From: Bacteroidales bacterium KHT7
GTDB taxonomy: Bacteria; Bacteroidota; Bacteroidia; Bacteroidales; Bacteroidaceae
Length of the DNA stretch: 64,000 nt
Assembly: GCA_900102385.1 (NCBI GenBank)
Contig: FNBQ01000004.1
Span: 101,086 to 165,085, forward strand
Reading direction: 5' to 3'
The notes below the pieces were generated by a model. It did no database searches, had not been told where the DNA came from, and saw nothing but the letters and a program-made list of their open reading frames with translations. A program made the position numbers and the translations under genes. How positions within the stretch are numbered: position 1 is the stretch's first letter; each line of letters opens with the position of its first letter. Shown piece after piece: positions 1 through 9,507 of the stretch.

Positions 1-1363
1 GGACGTCGGCATCCACCTTGTGGTCGTAGTCCTTGTTGTGAATCATGTCGTACAGACCGCGTATTTTCTTCTCGAGAGCCTTGCCCTCGTCTGTTCCCTT
101 CTTGTCGGCGTATGCAGAGAAGAGCGAAACATCATCCACCTTAAACTCGATGGCACGGCGGAACTCGACAAAAAGCATCAGTTCGCGGTAGAATGGACCG
201 TAATCCTTCATCAGAGCATCGATGAGGCTTACAACAGTCTCGTACTCGCTGTTTCCAGCCTTCTCGGCAAAGGTAGCGAAAGCCTTCTCCTGCTCAAGTT
301 TGCCCTCGATAACCTTGTTGTCTACGATAGCCTTGTTCATGCCGATGGCATTCTTCCAGTAGTTTGCGCTGTGAGCGTACTTGCTGGCATACTTCAGGGC
401 GATGCTTGGGTCGGCCTGCATAGCCTCCTTTAGCACACGCTGACGCTCGGTACGGATAATGATTCGCGGAGTGTTCTCGCTATCCATTCTCACCTTAATC
501 TCGCTTGCTGTAAGATAACGCTCGGTACTGCCCGGGAAGCCCATAACCATGGCATAGTCGCCCTCGTTAAGTTCCTTTAGGGAGATGGCAAGATGCTTTG
601 GGCACTTTAGCGGAACGTTGTCTGTGCTGAAGTCGGCAGGCTCGCCGTTCTTGTCGGCATAGATGCGGAACATAGAGAAGTCGCAGGTATGGCGAGGCCA
701 CATCCAGTTATCAGTCTCACCGCCGAACTTGCCAACGCATTGTGGAGGCGTTCCGACAAGGCGCACGTCTTTATATACTTTCTTAATAAAGAGATAGTAG
801 CTGTTTCCGGCAAAGAACGGAAGACACTCGGCTCTGTAGCCAGCCTTGCCCGAATACTTGCTTGCTGCCAGTTTCTTCTGTGCGAAGGCTCTGAGCTGCG
901 AAGCCGTCATGATGCCAGAGGCTGACTTCTTGTCCTTCATCTCCTTCAGTTCATTCTCTACCTCTTCAGTAACATCGGTAATATCTACGATGAAAGTGAA
1001 GGCGAGGTTCTTTGTTGCCAGTTCCTCGCTTCTCGACTTAGCCCAGTATCCGTTCTTCAGATAGTTGTGCTCATCGGTGCTGACACCCTGTATGGCATCG
1101 AATCCACAATGATGGTTAGTAAGCACCAGTCCGTCGGCAGAAACGACCTCGCCCGTACATCCTCCTCCGAAGATGCCCACACAATCCTTCAGCGAAGGCT
1201 TGGTAGTGCTATACACGTCATCAGCCTCAATGCGCAGTCCGCATTTCTTCATCTGGTCAATTACATGCTGCTCCTTCATCAGCTGGAGCATCCACATACC
1301 TTCGTCGGCCTTGGCACAGAGTGTCATCGCCAACGCAAAAATTGATAAAATAACCTTTCTCAT
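1..1363 (-). CDS. S46 family dipeptidyl-peptidase (DPP7/DPP11-like), N-terminal part
   Basis: Partial gene whose C-terminus lies beyond the left edge; about 453 residues are visible and the usual length is about 710. It starts MRKVILSIFALAMTLCAKA, a clear Sec signal peptide, so the product is periplasmic. The motif TNHHCGF (about residues 82-88) carries the catalytic His of S46 peptidases. The block TDNWMWPRHTCDFSMFRIY carries the catalytic Asp; family members normally read HTGDFS, so the Cys in place of Gly is a small oddity. The catalytic Ser and the residue that separates DPP7 (hydrophobic P1) from DPP11 (Asp/Glu P1) lie outside the window, so the specificity cannot be called. Known role: releasing dipeptides from oligopeptides as food for asaccharolytic or proteolytic Bacteroidota. 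The frame is open without a stop over the whole stretch. Confidence 0.93.
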   Translation of the reverse strand, partial: MRKVILSIFALAMTLCAKADEGMWMLQLMKEQHVIDQMKKCGLRIEADDVYSTTKPSLKDCVGIFGGGCTGEVVSADGLVLTNHHCGFDAIQGVSTDEHNYLKNGYWAKSRSEELATKNLAFTFIVDITDVTEEVENELKEMKDKKSASGIMTASQLRAFAQKKLAASKYSGKAGYRAECLPFFAGNSYYLFIKKVYKDVRLVGTPPQCVGKFGGETDNWMWPRHTCDFSMFRIYADKNGEPADFSTDNVPLKCPKHLAISLKELNEGDYAMVMGFPGSTERYLTASEIKVRMDSENTPRIIIRTERQRVLKEAMQADPSIALKYASKYAHSANYWKNAIGMNKAIVDNKVIEGKLEQEKAFATFAEKAGNSEYETVVSLIDALMKDYGPFYRELMLFVEFRRAIEFKVDDVSLFSAYADKKGTDEGKALEKKIRGLYDMIHNKDYDHKVDADV

Positions 1364-1387
1364 TACATCTTGTTATAAATATTTGGC

Positions 1388-1396
1388 GCAAAAATA
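1388..1396 (-). promoter_or_regulatory. -7 promoter box for the S46 peptidase
   Basis: On the minus strand this reads TATTTTTGC, a full match to the Bacteroidota -7 consensus TAnnTTTGC. It lies about 25 bases upstream of the S46 peptidase start codon. Confidence 0.6.
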
Positions 1397-1469
1397 TAAA
1401 AAAAACTTAAATTTTCTGTTATTCTTGCAATAAGTATGAATTTATTTACAATTTATCCAAAATGGATAT

Positions 1470-1478
1470 TATTTTTGC
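1470..1478 (+). promoter_or_regulatory. -7 promoter box for the DUF4369 lipoprotein
   Basis: TATTTTTGC matches TAnnTTTGC. It lies between an upstream in-frame ATG (1462) and the ATG at 1507, which makes the 1507 start the credible one. Confidence 0.6.
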
Positions 1479-1506
1479 AGTAGAAACAAATACTAATAAT
1501 TTATAT

Positions 1507-2205
1507 ATGCACAAATTTTTAATGATTTTAGCGGCAGTACTGATGCTCGCCTCTTGTGCAAAAAAGTACAAGATTGAGGGTTCGTCTGCCATATCTGAAC
1601 TTGACGGAAAGAAAATCTCCGTTAAGGTTATCAAGGATGATTCGCTTGCTACCGTGGCAACCGGTACAATGGCGCACGGCAAGTTTACCGTGAAGGGACA
1701 GATTGATTCCGCCACTATGGCAAACCTATTTATCGGCGAGGACATAGTAATACCTATAGTTCTGGAAGAGGGTGAAATCAGCGTTGACCTGAAGGCTGAA
1801 GACCTTGTTTGGGGAGGAACGGAACTGAACGAGACGCTTTATAAGTTCTTCAAGAGCCGCGACTCGCTTCAGACTCAACTTAGAGACATACAGAAGATGG
1901 AATACGAGATGACTGTAAACGGCGTTGACGAGCAGACTATAAACCAGCGTCTGATGGCAGAGATGCAGAAGGTTTCGGCAAAGGAAGACGTGCTTACGAC
2001 ATCGTTCATCAAGAGCCACTACAACGATGCACTTGGCGTGGGCGTATTCGTGATGCTTCTGAGCAACATGCAGTACCCTGTTATGACTCCGCAGATTGAA
2101 GATATTCTGACAACTGCCCCAGATGCGTTTAAGCAGCACAAACTGGTAAAGAAATATCAGGAAGATGCAAAGCAGTTCAGCGAGCAGCAGAACCTTGCAA
2201 AATAA
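1507..2205 (+). CDS. DUF4369-type lipoprotein
   Basis: A 232-residue protein starting at ATG 1507. The start fits the promoter just upstream and gives a lipoprotein signal peptide ending LMLASC, so the product is likely anchored in a membrane facing the periplasm. After the lipobox, residues about 18-90 (KYKIEGSS..LDGKKISVKV..) match the beta-rich DUF4369 domain that Bacteroidota usually place in front of a thioredoxin-like domain. Here no CxxC thioredoxin follows; the C-terminal half is predicted helical and polar. So this is a stand-alone DUF4369 protein, and its function is not known. It is followed by an intrinsic terminator and appears monocistronic. Family assignment rests on pattern recognition only. 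Confidence 0.75.
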   Translation: MHKFLMILAAVLMLASCAKKYKIEGSSAISELDGKKISVKVIKDDSLATVATGTMAHGKFTVKGQIDSATMANLFIGEDIVIPIVLEEGEISVDLKAEDLVWGGTELNETLYKFFKSRDSLQTQLRDIQKMEYEMTVNGVDEQTINQRLMAEMQKVSAKEDVLTTSFIKSHYNDALGVGVFVMLLSNMQYPVMTPQIEDILTTAPDAFKQHKLVKKYQEDAKQFSEQQNLAK

Positions 2206-2230
2206 CGATTTCTTAATTTAACAAATACAA

Positions 2231-2268
2231 AGGGCGCAACCTCGCATGAGTTTGCGCCCTTTTTTTTA
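2231..2268 (+). terminator. intrinsic terminator after the DUF4369 lipoprotein
   Basis: Stem arms GGGCGCAA and TTGCGCCC separated by about 12 bases and followed by eight T residues. It ends the plus-strand lipoprotein transcript before the converging minus-strand cluster. Confidence 0.85.
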
Positions 2269-2311
2269 TGTCTCGCCCCACCCCAAGAGGCAATTTTCAA
2301 CTAAAAAATTG

Positions 2312-3790
2312 TCAATTATCAATTGTCCCCACAACCGCATCAGAAAAAGCCTTTCTTGATATGCGCACCTTCTCGACTGTAAATTCTGGAATGTTGTAAC
2401 TCCAAATCGATTCGAGTTCGGCAAGCGGATTCTTCTGCGGCAGTTCGAAAGCCTTGCGCGCATTTCCATCGGCATCAATATAAGCCATGTACAGACGGGT
2501 GAAGTTGCCGTCGCCGCGGCGGCTCGTAAAGACAATCCACCTTCCGTTAGACGACCAGTTGTGAAAACTCTCTGCCCTATCCGAATTGGCTTCTGCAAGC
2601 GCATGAGTCTCGCCCGTTGCCAGATTCGTAAGGAACAAATCAGCCTCGGGATGCCAAATATGGAACACACCGTATGGTGCTTGCCCTGTCAGCAGCCACT
2701 TGCCGTCGGGACTGATGCGCGGAAGCGTTGCGCTGAGGCTGTCAGCCGATGCCATCAGAACTGGCTCGGGCTCGCCAAGCGAAAGAGAATCGGGCGAAAA
2801 ACGGCGGCGGTAGATGTTGTATCTTATTTTGTCGTACTGCTTTACGAACTCAATGCGCGCCGTGTCCTTGACGGCTGCAACGCTATAATAGAGCCATCGC
2901 CCGTCGGGACTCCACGTCGGGAACACTTCAAGGTCGAAAGGCGTATCGGTAATCCTTATAACCTTGTCTTTCTTTACGTCGTACAGAACAAGGTCGCTCT
3001 TGCTGTCCTGCACCTCTATTTTGGCGATGTTGGCGGTGAAGAAATTCTGCATCGTAAGGTTTGACGAATATGCTATGACATCGAACTTAGGATTCCATGC
3101 CGGATATGCGCCGCCCATCGGATTGCCCTCGCGCTTGAGGTTTATCTTTCTAACCGCGCCATCTTCGGCAATGAGCGTGCCACCAAAGCCCTCGCGAACG
3201 TGCATCTGCATCTTTGCCGTGCGGTAATTCTGGAACGAATGGCAATTTACGCAATGCGACTGCCCCCGAACCTCGCTCCATTTGTTGTTGTAGACCTCGT
3301 ATTTGGCAAACGACGTGAGGTCGCGCTGAACGATTCGCATCTGGTCGTACATCACATACGACGGCGGAATCTGGCGGTACGCTACAAAACTGTCTATCTG
3401 CTCTTTTGCAACATGAACACAGAACGGCTTGTAGCCCTTCCACTCGCCGCCAGAAGATGCAAAGACCTGAACCTTTATGCTGTCGCCGGCGGCTTCGGAA
3501 AGCATCTTTCGCCATTCGTCTATGTCTATTTCTATCTGACCGCTTCCGCCACACTCCATCGTTTTTCCGCCGTGCGAGAATCGCGCCACGCACTCGTCGG
3601 CATCCTTCACGGCGAAATTAAGCGGCGCGATGTTCGAAGGAACGGTAACGCCTGTATAGTCGGGCCAGATGCGAGCCTCATCGCCCGTAACATGACAGTT
3701 TTCGGGAACACGGGGCAACGATGCGCAAGCCCCAATCATGAGTGCACAGACTAATAAGTGTGCAGCGCTTCTGAAGTTCTGAAATTCCAT
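2312..3790 (-). CDS. TolB-like beta-propeller lipoprotein with a c-type haem motif
   Basis: About 492 residues from the ATG at 3790. A longer frame upstream exists, but the 3790 start gives a good signal peptide with lipobox ending MIGAC. The middle contains CVNCH (about residue 183 from this start), the covalent haem c-binding motif CxxCH, within a polar segment (SHCVNCHSFQNY). The C-terminal half has repeated blades with WSPDG, ISPDGKW and WSSNGRW, typical of PD40/TolB-like beta-propellers. An exported protein with both a haem c motif and a PD40 propeller is recurrent in Bacteroidota, but its role is not established. Its start overlaps the end of the upstream membrane-protein gene by 40 bases, so the two are translated together, downstream of GH97. 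Whether haem is attached is an inference. Confidence 0.75.
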   Translation of the reverse strand: MEFQNFRSAAHLLVCALMIGACASLPRVPENCHVTGDEARIWPDYTGVTVPSNIAPLNFAVKDADECVARFSHGGKTMECGGSGQIEIDIDEWRKMLSEAAGDSIKVQVFASSGGEWKGYKPFCVHVAKEQIDSFVAYRQIPPSYVMYDQMRIVQRDLTSFAKYEVYNNKWSEVRGQSHCVNCHSFQNYRTAKMQMHVREGFGGTLIAEDGAVRKINLKREGNPMGGAYPAWNPKFDVIAYSSNLTMQNFFTANIAKIEVQDSKSDLVLYDVKKDKVIRITDTPFDLEVFPTWSPDGRWLYYSVAAVKDTARIEFVKQYDKIRYNIYRRRFSPDSLSLGEPEPVLMASADSLSATLPRISPDGKWLLTGQAPYGVFHIWHPEADLFLTNLATGETHALAEANSDRAESFHNWSSNGRWIVFTSRRGDGNFTRLYMAYIDADGNARKAFELPQKNPLAELESIWSYNIPEFTVEKVRISRKAFSDAVVGTIDN

Positions 3791-5112
3791 TGGACTTTTC
3801 TTGTTGCTGGTAAGTATCTTATTATTAACTTCTCTGGATATCCGTTGTCTGATGTAAGGATGTCGCGCTGAGCCTGCCATCTCTTTACATCACGAAATTC
3901 GGGATGAGCCGCAATCGCCTCGGGATGACCAACGAGCGCGTTCATTTCATCGGCTAAAGCCGAATGGAACATCGTTGTGCGCAGTCGGGCAATGTATCGG
4001 CGGCACAAATCCCACTCGCCGTTAAGCATGGCACAGCGCAACAACATTCGCAACCGTCGTGGCGAGAAACCGAATTCTACGGCATTCTCGAAACTCCATC
4101 GGTACGAATAGTTTGACATTCCGAAGGCATAGTAAACCACGTCACCGCCAGTATACGCCATGTGAACCGGCGGATTTGTTATCATCTGCGGACGGTAGCC
4201 GTCGTTCGGATTCAGCAGAATGGAATCCGAAGGAGCGTGCTGGCATATTATGGCAGCATCGCGAAGCAACTGCATCTGCCTTGTGGTGGTGCGATCTATC
4301 TCCAGTTCGGTATCGATAATCTTCTGCCACTCAGCCTTTTCAACATAAGTTGTCATTCTTAGTTCGGCACGGAAACATGGGTTGTGATAGTTCATCAGAA
4401 AGCCCCAGTTTAGCACCGCAACGACTGCCGCAACACTCACGCCAAGCGCGATTTTATCATATTTGGCGGCGAAACGCGAAAAGGCAAGAACCGCCACGAC
4501 GAGGATGCCGATATAGAACGGCATAAGCATTGATGACGGACCGCCCTCGAACAGATTGAAGTGCGGCATTCCGTTGAACGGTGTGAGCATCAGAATCCAC
4601 GCCACCGAAATGACGGCAATCATCATCCAGCGGAAGAAGACGTTTTCTATCTCGCCCACCTTTCTGACAGAAGCCGAGAAAGCCGCAACCCACAGCAGCA
4701 GAACAGTTCCGAAGAACCAGTAGCCGCTTAACTGAAGCGTGTAAATCCAATAGCCCACCTGAGTTATGGAAACCTGAATGCACACAACGAGCACGACTAT
4801 CAGCGGACGCAGACGGACTGGCACTCTGAAGCCGTAAGCAATGCCGAAATACGACATCAGCCACATAGCGAGCATTATTGCAATGCCGAGGTACGGATAG
4901 TAGAAAAACTGCGTAAGAAACGCCGAAAACCACAGCAGCAGACCAAGCGGCTGGGCGATGCACTTGCCAAAGTGCTCGGCTGTTAAGTGCCACACCGTGA
5001 AGTCTTGCGCGGCAAACAGCAAATCGGTCTGCCATACGCAAAGCATCAGCGCCTCGAGCACGATGAGCGCGATACAAGCGTAAGAGATTGATTTTTCGAT
5101 ATTTATCTTCAT
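3751..5112 (-). CDS. Multi-pass membrane protein with a soluble C-terminal domain (DUF6057-like)
   Basis: A 453-residue protein. The first about 270 residues hold roughly eight or more hydrophobic helices (for example CIALIVLEALMLCVW, LRPLIVVLVVCIQVSI, LGVSVAAVVAVLNWGFLM). The last about 180 residues are soluble, helical and rich in Arg and aromatic residues, resembling a degenerate TPR region. I recognise the architecture as a Bacteroidota membrane family of unknown function (DUF6057-like; tentative). It starts four bases after the GH97 stop and overlaps the haem-propeller gene, so the three genes form one transcription unit. No enzymatic motif is visible. A role in moving or sensing glycan degradation products is conceivable but unsupported. 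Confidence 0.65.
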   Translation of the reverse strand: MKINIEKSISYACIALIVLEALMLCVWQTDLLFAAQDFTVWHLTAEHFGKCIAQPLGLLLWFSAFLTQFFYYPYLGIAIMLAMWLMSYFGIAYGFRVPVRLRPLIVVLVVCIQVSITQVGYWIYTLQLSGYWFFGTVLLLWVAAFSASVRKVGEIENVFFRWMMIAVISVAWILMLTPFNGMPHFNLFEGGPSSMLMPFYIGILVVAVLAFSRFAAKYDKIALGVSVAAVVAVLNWGFLMNYHNPCFRAELRMTTYVEKAEWQKIIDTELEIDRTTTRQMQLLRDAAIICQHAPSDSILLNPNDGYRPQMITNPPVHMAYTGGDVVYYAFGMSNYSYRWSFENAVEFGFSPRRLRMLLRCAMLNGEWDLCRRYIARLRTTMFHSALADEMNALVGHPEAIAAHPEFRDVKRWQAQRDILTSDNGYPEKLIIRYLPATRKVQWNFRTSEALHTY

Positions 5113-5116
5113 TATC

Positions 5117-6880
5117 TTATTTCACAACTATAACAAAGCCACCGCGCGGCTTCATTTCTATTTCATTTGGAAGAGACTGGTCTTTCGAGATGTTCCACGG
5201 ATTTCCGTCGGCAAAAACTGTCACGTCGCGTCCTAACCTTTCGAGATTCTTGGTGCTGAACTTCGCCGAAAAATCCTTGTCCGTGCCGTTTATTCCGGCA
5301 ATATACCAAGTGCTACCCTTTCGGCGCGCCATGACAACATATTCGCCCGGATAGCCGGCAAGAAGTCTTGTCTCGTCCCATGCTGTTGGCAGTTCAGACA
5401 GATAGTTTCTGACCTCGGCAGGCTGTGCAAGGAAACTCTCGGGGCGGTCGGCAAGATGCTGAATACCTGATTCATAGAGTGCAGTGAGAGCCAGCTCGTG
5501 AGCGTGGGTCGTGATGTGCGGATGCTGCGAGTCGGTAAAGGCGCAAGGAGTATAGTCCATCGAGCCTACGACGTTTCGGGTGAAAGGCAGGGTTGCGTTG
5601 TGGGCAGCCGCCTTGTCGGTAAACGTAGGCACGTTGTTGTACCACTCCGCTCCGTAAACGCCCTCGGTACTTACAAGGTTCGGATAAGTTCGCTGCCAGC
5701 CGCGTGGAAGCGTTGCGCCGTGGAAATTGACAAGCAAATGATGCTTCGCCGCGCTTTCGAGGAGTTCAATCATATACTTCATGTTCAGATTGTTGTCACC
5801 CGAAAAGAAGTCTATCTTCACGCCCTTCACGCCAATTTTCTCGCACCACGCAAATTCCTTCTCGCGGTCATCGGCATTGTTAAGTCTGAACTTCGGACCC
5901 GGCGCGCCGTTAATCCATCCTACCGACGAGTTGTACCATATTATCGGCTTCACTCCGTTGTCTGTGGCATATCTCACAGCGTCCTCAACCGTCTTTCCAT
6001 CCTTGAACTCGTCCCACTCGGCATCAATCAAGACGTAAGGAAGTTTTAGTACCTTTGCCATGTCGGTATATTTTTTGATGATGTTGAAATCGTTAGAGCC
6101 ATGATTATAAGCCCAATATACCCACGCAGCCACACCCGGTTCAATCCACGAAGTATCGTCTATTCTGCAAGGCTCAGAAAGCGTTGTTACGAGGGTCGAT
6201 TCAACCACATCGGCAAGATTTCCGATGAGGACGGTCTTCCAAGTGCTCATCTTCGGAATGTTCACGTTCTCGTCGGCAACGATGGTGAACTCGCCCTTCT
6301 TGTCGGTACTGTATAGGCAAGATGCCGCGTTGTCCTTGTGAACATCGGCCTCTGTGAGAAGCGCGAAGACTCCGTTGCCGTACTCGAACAGCGACGGAAA
6401 AGCCCATCGGTCGCCCTTCTTCGTCGGTCTATTCTTCGGAAAGAACTCCTCGTAACTGTCAACCCATTTCTGAAGCCAGTTGTTTGTAGCCGATGCAAAA
6501 CTTACGGCAACAGGGTGCTCTCCGTTGAAGTCCATGCTGGCGCGGCTCATCAGTCTGAACGCCACGCCGTCGTTGTATACTCGCAGAATCAGGCTACCGC
6601 CCGATGCGAGAGAATACTGATATTCAACGCCTTTGGCTTGGCACATCTGCCTTTTGCCAAGAAGCATCTGATATTTTTCGTTTACGTTTGATTTTCTCGT
6701 CAAGCCAGAGATGCCCTTTACCTCGGCAGAGCAGATTCGCTGCCACTTTCCGCCGTCGCGATACGATATCTTTATCGAATCGCCCTTGGCTGTAGCCTTT
6801 ATTTTGCCGTTTGGCGAGGTCTGTGCGCCTGCTCCGGCAGAGACGCAAAGGATTAGCAATGCTGTTATTATTTTCTTCAT
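5117..6880 (-). CDS. Glycoside hydrolase family 97, probably a retaining alpha-galactosidase type
   Basis: A 587-residue protein with a Sec signal peptide (MKKIITALLILCVSAGAGAQ). It has the N-terminal beta-sandwich, catalytic (beta/alpha)8 barrel and C-terminal sandwich of GH97. GH97 has two mechanistic branches. Inverting SusB-like enzymes lack an Asp at the nucleophile position; retaining alpha-galactosidases of the BtGal97b type have one. Here KGVKIDFFSGD puts Asp about residue 357 in that position, and STEGVYGAEW (Glu about 406) fits the acid/base region. That favours the retaining branch. Likely periplasmic, acting on alpha-galactosides or related oligosaccharides released by the cluster. 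The GH95 gene lies upstream across a 96-base gap containing a strong hairpin; the membrane and haem-propeller genes follow directly. Confidence 0.88.
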   Translation of the reverse strand: MKKIITALLILCVSAGAGAQTSPNGKIKATAKGDSIKISYRDGGKWQRICSAEVKGISGLTRKSNVNEKYQMLLGKRQMCQAKGVEYQYSLASGGSLILRVYNDGVAFRLMSRASMDFNGEHPVAVSFASATNNWLQKWVDSYEEFFPKNRPTKKGDRWAFPSLFEYGNGVFALLTEADVHKDNAASCLYSTDKKGEFTIVADENVNIPKMSTWKTVLIGNLADVVESTLVTTLSEPCRIDDTSWIEPGVAAWVYWAYNHGSNDFNIIKKYTDMAKVLKLPYVLIDAEWDEFKDGKTVEDAVRYATDNGVKPIIWYNSSVGWINGAPGPKFRLNNADDREKEFAWCEKIGVKGVKIDFFSGDNNLNMKYMIELLESAAKHHLLVNFHGATLPRGWQRTYPNLVSTEGVYGAEWYNNVPTFTDKAAAHNATLPFTRNVVGSMDYTPCAFTDSQHPHITTHAHELALTALYESGIQHLADRPESFLAQPAEVRNYLSELPTAWDETRLLAGYPGEYVVMARRKGSTWYIAGINGTDKDFSAKFSTKNLERLGRDVTVFADGNPWNISKDQSLPNEIEMKPRGGFVIVVK

Positions 6881-6926
6881 TTTCTGATATTTAGACTATT
6901 CAAAATTAGGTATCAATATAAAAGAT

Positions 6927-6969
6927 TGAAATCTGTGCGACACGATTTTCAGAAGTCGCACAGATTTCA
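6927..6969 (-). terminator. Hairpin between GH95 and GH97
   Basis: A 15-bp perfect inverted repeat (arms at 6927-6941 and 6955-6969, core GAAATCTGTGCGAC) lies just after the GH95 stop on the minus strand. Only a short, imperfect T-run (ATCTTTTAT) follows, so it could terminate partially or protect the 3' end rather than separate the two genes fully. Confidence 0.6.
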
Positions 6970-6976
6970 AAGGAAC

Positions 6977-9376
6977 TTATTTCAATACAACCGATTTGCT
7001 GAAAGTAACCTTGTAGGTATAAACCTTCAGTTCCTCGTCGTAAGCCGACATTTCGAAGCCTGAAAGTTTCTTTGGCGAGCGTACGAATATGGTGCGAGGC
7101 TCGCCCGGCATTACGGTATTTGTTATCGTAGCCTTCGACAGTTTGCCTTTGTGCCAGTCAATGTCTACAATCAGTCCGCCCTGCGCTCTCAAGCCCTTCA
7201 CGCTGCCGTCGCCCCAAGCATCGGGCAGCGCAGGCAGAATGTGAACAAACTCGTCGTTGCATTGCAGAAGCATCTCGGCAATACCGGCCGTAGCACCAAA
7301 GTTGCCGTCAATCTGGAACGGCGGATGCGCATCGAACATATTCGGGAACGTGCGTCCGTCGGGATATTCGCGCTCCTTGCCTTCGTTTGGCAGAAGTCTG
7401 AGCATATTGCGCAGAATCTTGTAAGCATGATTACCGTCGAGCATTCGTGCCCAGAAATTAATCTTCCAGCCAAGACTCCAGCCTGTTGCCTGATCGCCGC
7501 GCTGCTCGAGCGTTACGCCAGCCGCCTTCCACAGTTTGTAAGTCTCGAACGGACTTATCTGCGACGACGGATACAAGCCGTACAGGTGCGAGATGTGGCG
7601 GTGCTCGTCCTTAGGGTCGTCAATATCCTCGCGCCACTCCTGAAGTTGTCCGTACTGTCCCACCTTCATCTTAGGAATCTTGCTAAGAGCCTTCTTCAAA
7701 TTCTTGCAGTAAGCCTCATCCTCGCCCAGCACCTTAGCCGCGCGCAGAGCCTGCTCAAGCACATCGGTAGCAATCTGGTTATCCATAGTGCAGCCGGCAG
7801 TTACAGGCGACTGCTTGCCCACTCCGCCATGCTCTGGCGAAACTGACGGAACGACCAGAAGTTCGCCGTCACGCTCAACCATAAAGTCGAGGTAGAAATC
7901 GGCAGCACCCTTCAGAATAGGATAATATTTGCGAAGGAAATCGGAGTCGAGAGTGTAGAGATAATGCTTCCAGATGTGGGTAGAGAGCCATCCTCCGCCG
8001 TTAGGGAACATACCCCAGAATGCGCCGTCAACCGGACCGGCAATGCGCCAGATATCGGTATTATGATGAGCCATCCAACCGCCGCAGCCGTACATCTTTC
8101 GGGCTGTCTCTGCGCCGGTAACGCTGAGGTCGGAGATGAGCGAGAACAGCGGTTCAACGCTCTCGGTAAGTCCGCACACCTCGGCTGGCCAATAGTTCAT
8201 CTCGGTATTTATGTTGATTGTGTATTTCGAATCCCACGGAGCGTTAGTCTTGTCGTTCCAAACGCCCTGCAGATTGGCTGCCTGACCGCCTGTCTGCGAT
8301 GACGAGATGAGCAGGTATCTTCCGTAGTTGAAGAGCAGCGCACAGAGCGAGCCTCTGCCCTCGCCTGCAACATGCTTATGGTCTACCGCCTTGTAATAGT
8401 TTGCCAGTCGCTCGTTGGTTGGCAGGGCGGCGTTGGTTGCGGGCTCTTCGCTGAGAGTAAGTTTTACTCTGTTGTACTGGTTCTGATATTTTGCGACGTG
8501 ACGCTTCAGAAGCAAGTTGTAATTCATCTTCTCGGCAGCCGAGAGAAGTTCGTCGTTCTTCTTGTCGGCATCTCCGCTAACATCCTTGTAATTAACGAAA
8601 TTCGTTGCCGCACAGATGAACAATGTTGCCTCTGTCGCATTTTCGACCTTCAGACTGTTGCCCGATTCGCTTATCTTTCCGTCGGACTTAGCATCGACAC
8701 GGCATTTAGCCGTCAGAGCCGCCTTCACGCCTTCTTGGTCAACGCCCTTCACCGAAATAAGCAGCGAGCCGTCCTTTGCCTCGGCGGTAGATGCGAGCTG
8801 ACATTCGTGTCCGAGTGCAAAACTTAGCGCGCCCTTCTTGCTCGCCTTTATGTGCATAACCACAATGCCGTCGGCAAGCGAGGCAAATGTTGTTCGCGTG
8901 TACTTAACGCCGTCTATCGTGTAAGAAGTGGTGTTTGTCGCGTTTTTCAGGTTCAGTTCGCGAGTGTAGTGCTGCGCCTCGCCCTTTGTTCCGAAATCGA
9001 GTTTCAGACTGCCGAGAGTAAGGAATCTCATTCCGTGAGGACCTTTTATAAACTCGCGGTTTATTAGGTCTTCAGCCTGTTTTTCCTTGCCTTCGAAAAT
9101 TAGGTTTCGCACCTCGTTAAGGTAATAGATGCTCTGGCTGCTGTTGTTATTGTGCGGACCGCCACTCCAGAAAGTCTCTTCGTTAAGCTGAATCCGCTCT
9201 ACGTCCGTTCCACCATAGACCATAGCTCCCATACGGCTGTTGCCCAGCGGCAGAGCCTCGAGCCAGCACGATGCCGGCTTATTGTACCACAAACGCTGAC
9301 TGTTGTCGGTTTGTGCATTTACCGATATGGCGGCTGCTATGAGCAACGCGCCCACACACATTTTTCTTATCATCAT
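6977..9376 (-). CDS. Glycoside hydrolase family 95 (alpha-L-fucosidase or alpha-L-galactosidase)
   Basis: About 800 residues from ATG 9376 (9373 is an alternative). These starts give a signal peptide ([20 protein letters not shown]), unlike the longer upstream frame. The N-terminal [27 protein letters not shown] and [12 protein letters not shown] are the GH95 signature. The catalytic (alpha/alpha)6 region shows [12 protein letters not shown] (the Asn pair that activates water), PSVSPEHG (general acid Glu) and [11 protein letters not shown] (conserved Asp). GH95 enzymes invert and remove alpha-1,2-L-fucose or alpha-L-galactose from host glycans, xyloglucan or milk oligosaccharides; I cannot tell which here. 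It leads the minus-strand glycan cluster. No SusC/SusD pair is in the window, so this is not a complete polysaccharide utilisation locus as seen here. Confidence 0.92.
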   Translation of the reverse strand: MMIRKMCVGALLIAAAISVNAQTDNSQRLWYNKPASCWLEALPLGNSRMGAMVYGGTDVERIQLNEETFWSGGPHNNNSSQSIYYLNEVRNLIFEGKEKQAEDLINREFIKGPHGMRFLTLGSLKLDFGTKGEAQHYTRELNLKNATNTTSYTIDGVKYTRTTFASLADGIVVMHIKASKKGALSFALGHECQLASTAEAKDGSLLISVKGVDQEGVKAALTAKCRVDAKSDGKISESGNSLKVENATEATLFICAATNFVNYKDVSGDADKKNDELLSAAEKMNYNLLLKRHVAKYQNQYNRVKLTLSEEPATNAALPTNERLANYYKAVDHKHVAGEGRGSLCALLFNYGRYLLISSSQTGGQAANLQGVWNDKTNAPWDSKYTININTEMNYWPAEVCGLTESVEPLFSLISDLSVTGAETARKMYGCGGWMAHHNTDIWRIAGPVDGAFWGMFPNGGGWLSTHIWKHYLYTLDSDFLRKYYPILKGAADFYLDFMVERDGELLVVPSVSPEHGGVGKQSPVTAGCTMDNQIATDVLEQALRAAKVLGEDEAYCKNLKKALSKIPKMKVGQYGQLQEWREDIDDPKDEHRHISHLYGLYPSSQISPFETYKLWKAAGVTLEQRGDQATGWSLGWKINFWARMLDGNHAYKILRNMLRLLPNEGKEREYPDGRTFPNMFDAHPPFQIDGNFGATAGIAEMLLQCNDEFVHILPALPDAWGDGSVKGLRAQGGLIVDIDWHKGKLSKATITNTVMPGEPRTIFVRSPKKLSGFEMSAYDEELKVYTYKVTFSKSVVLK

Positions 9377-9440
9377 CTGAAAAAAGGTTACATAATAGCT
9401 AAAACTATGCGAAGATATAAAAAAAATGACAAAAAGCACA

Positions 9441-9480
9441 AAAAAACTCCTGCAAATCCGAGAAGAAATGCAGGAGTTTC
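9441..9480 (-). terminator. intrinsic terminator after the LemA/DUF2207 pair
   Basis: Arms AAACTCCTGCA (9444-9454) and TGCAGGAGTTT (9469-9479) with an A-run on the plus strand at 9441-9446, which is a T-run in minus-strand RNA. It ends the DUF2207 transcript just before the GH95 promoter region. Confidence 0.85.
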
Positions 9481-9507
9481 TTTATTTCATATCCTATTGT
9501 GACGGAA

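Noticed and set aside
20..1433. Several plus-strand ORFs of 70-140 residues at the left end
   Set aside because: All lie opposite the S46 peptidase, whose minus-strand frame is open throughout and carries the TNHHC motif.
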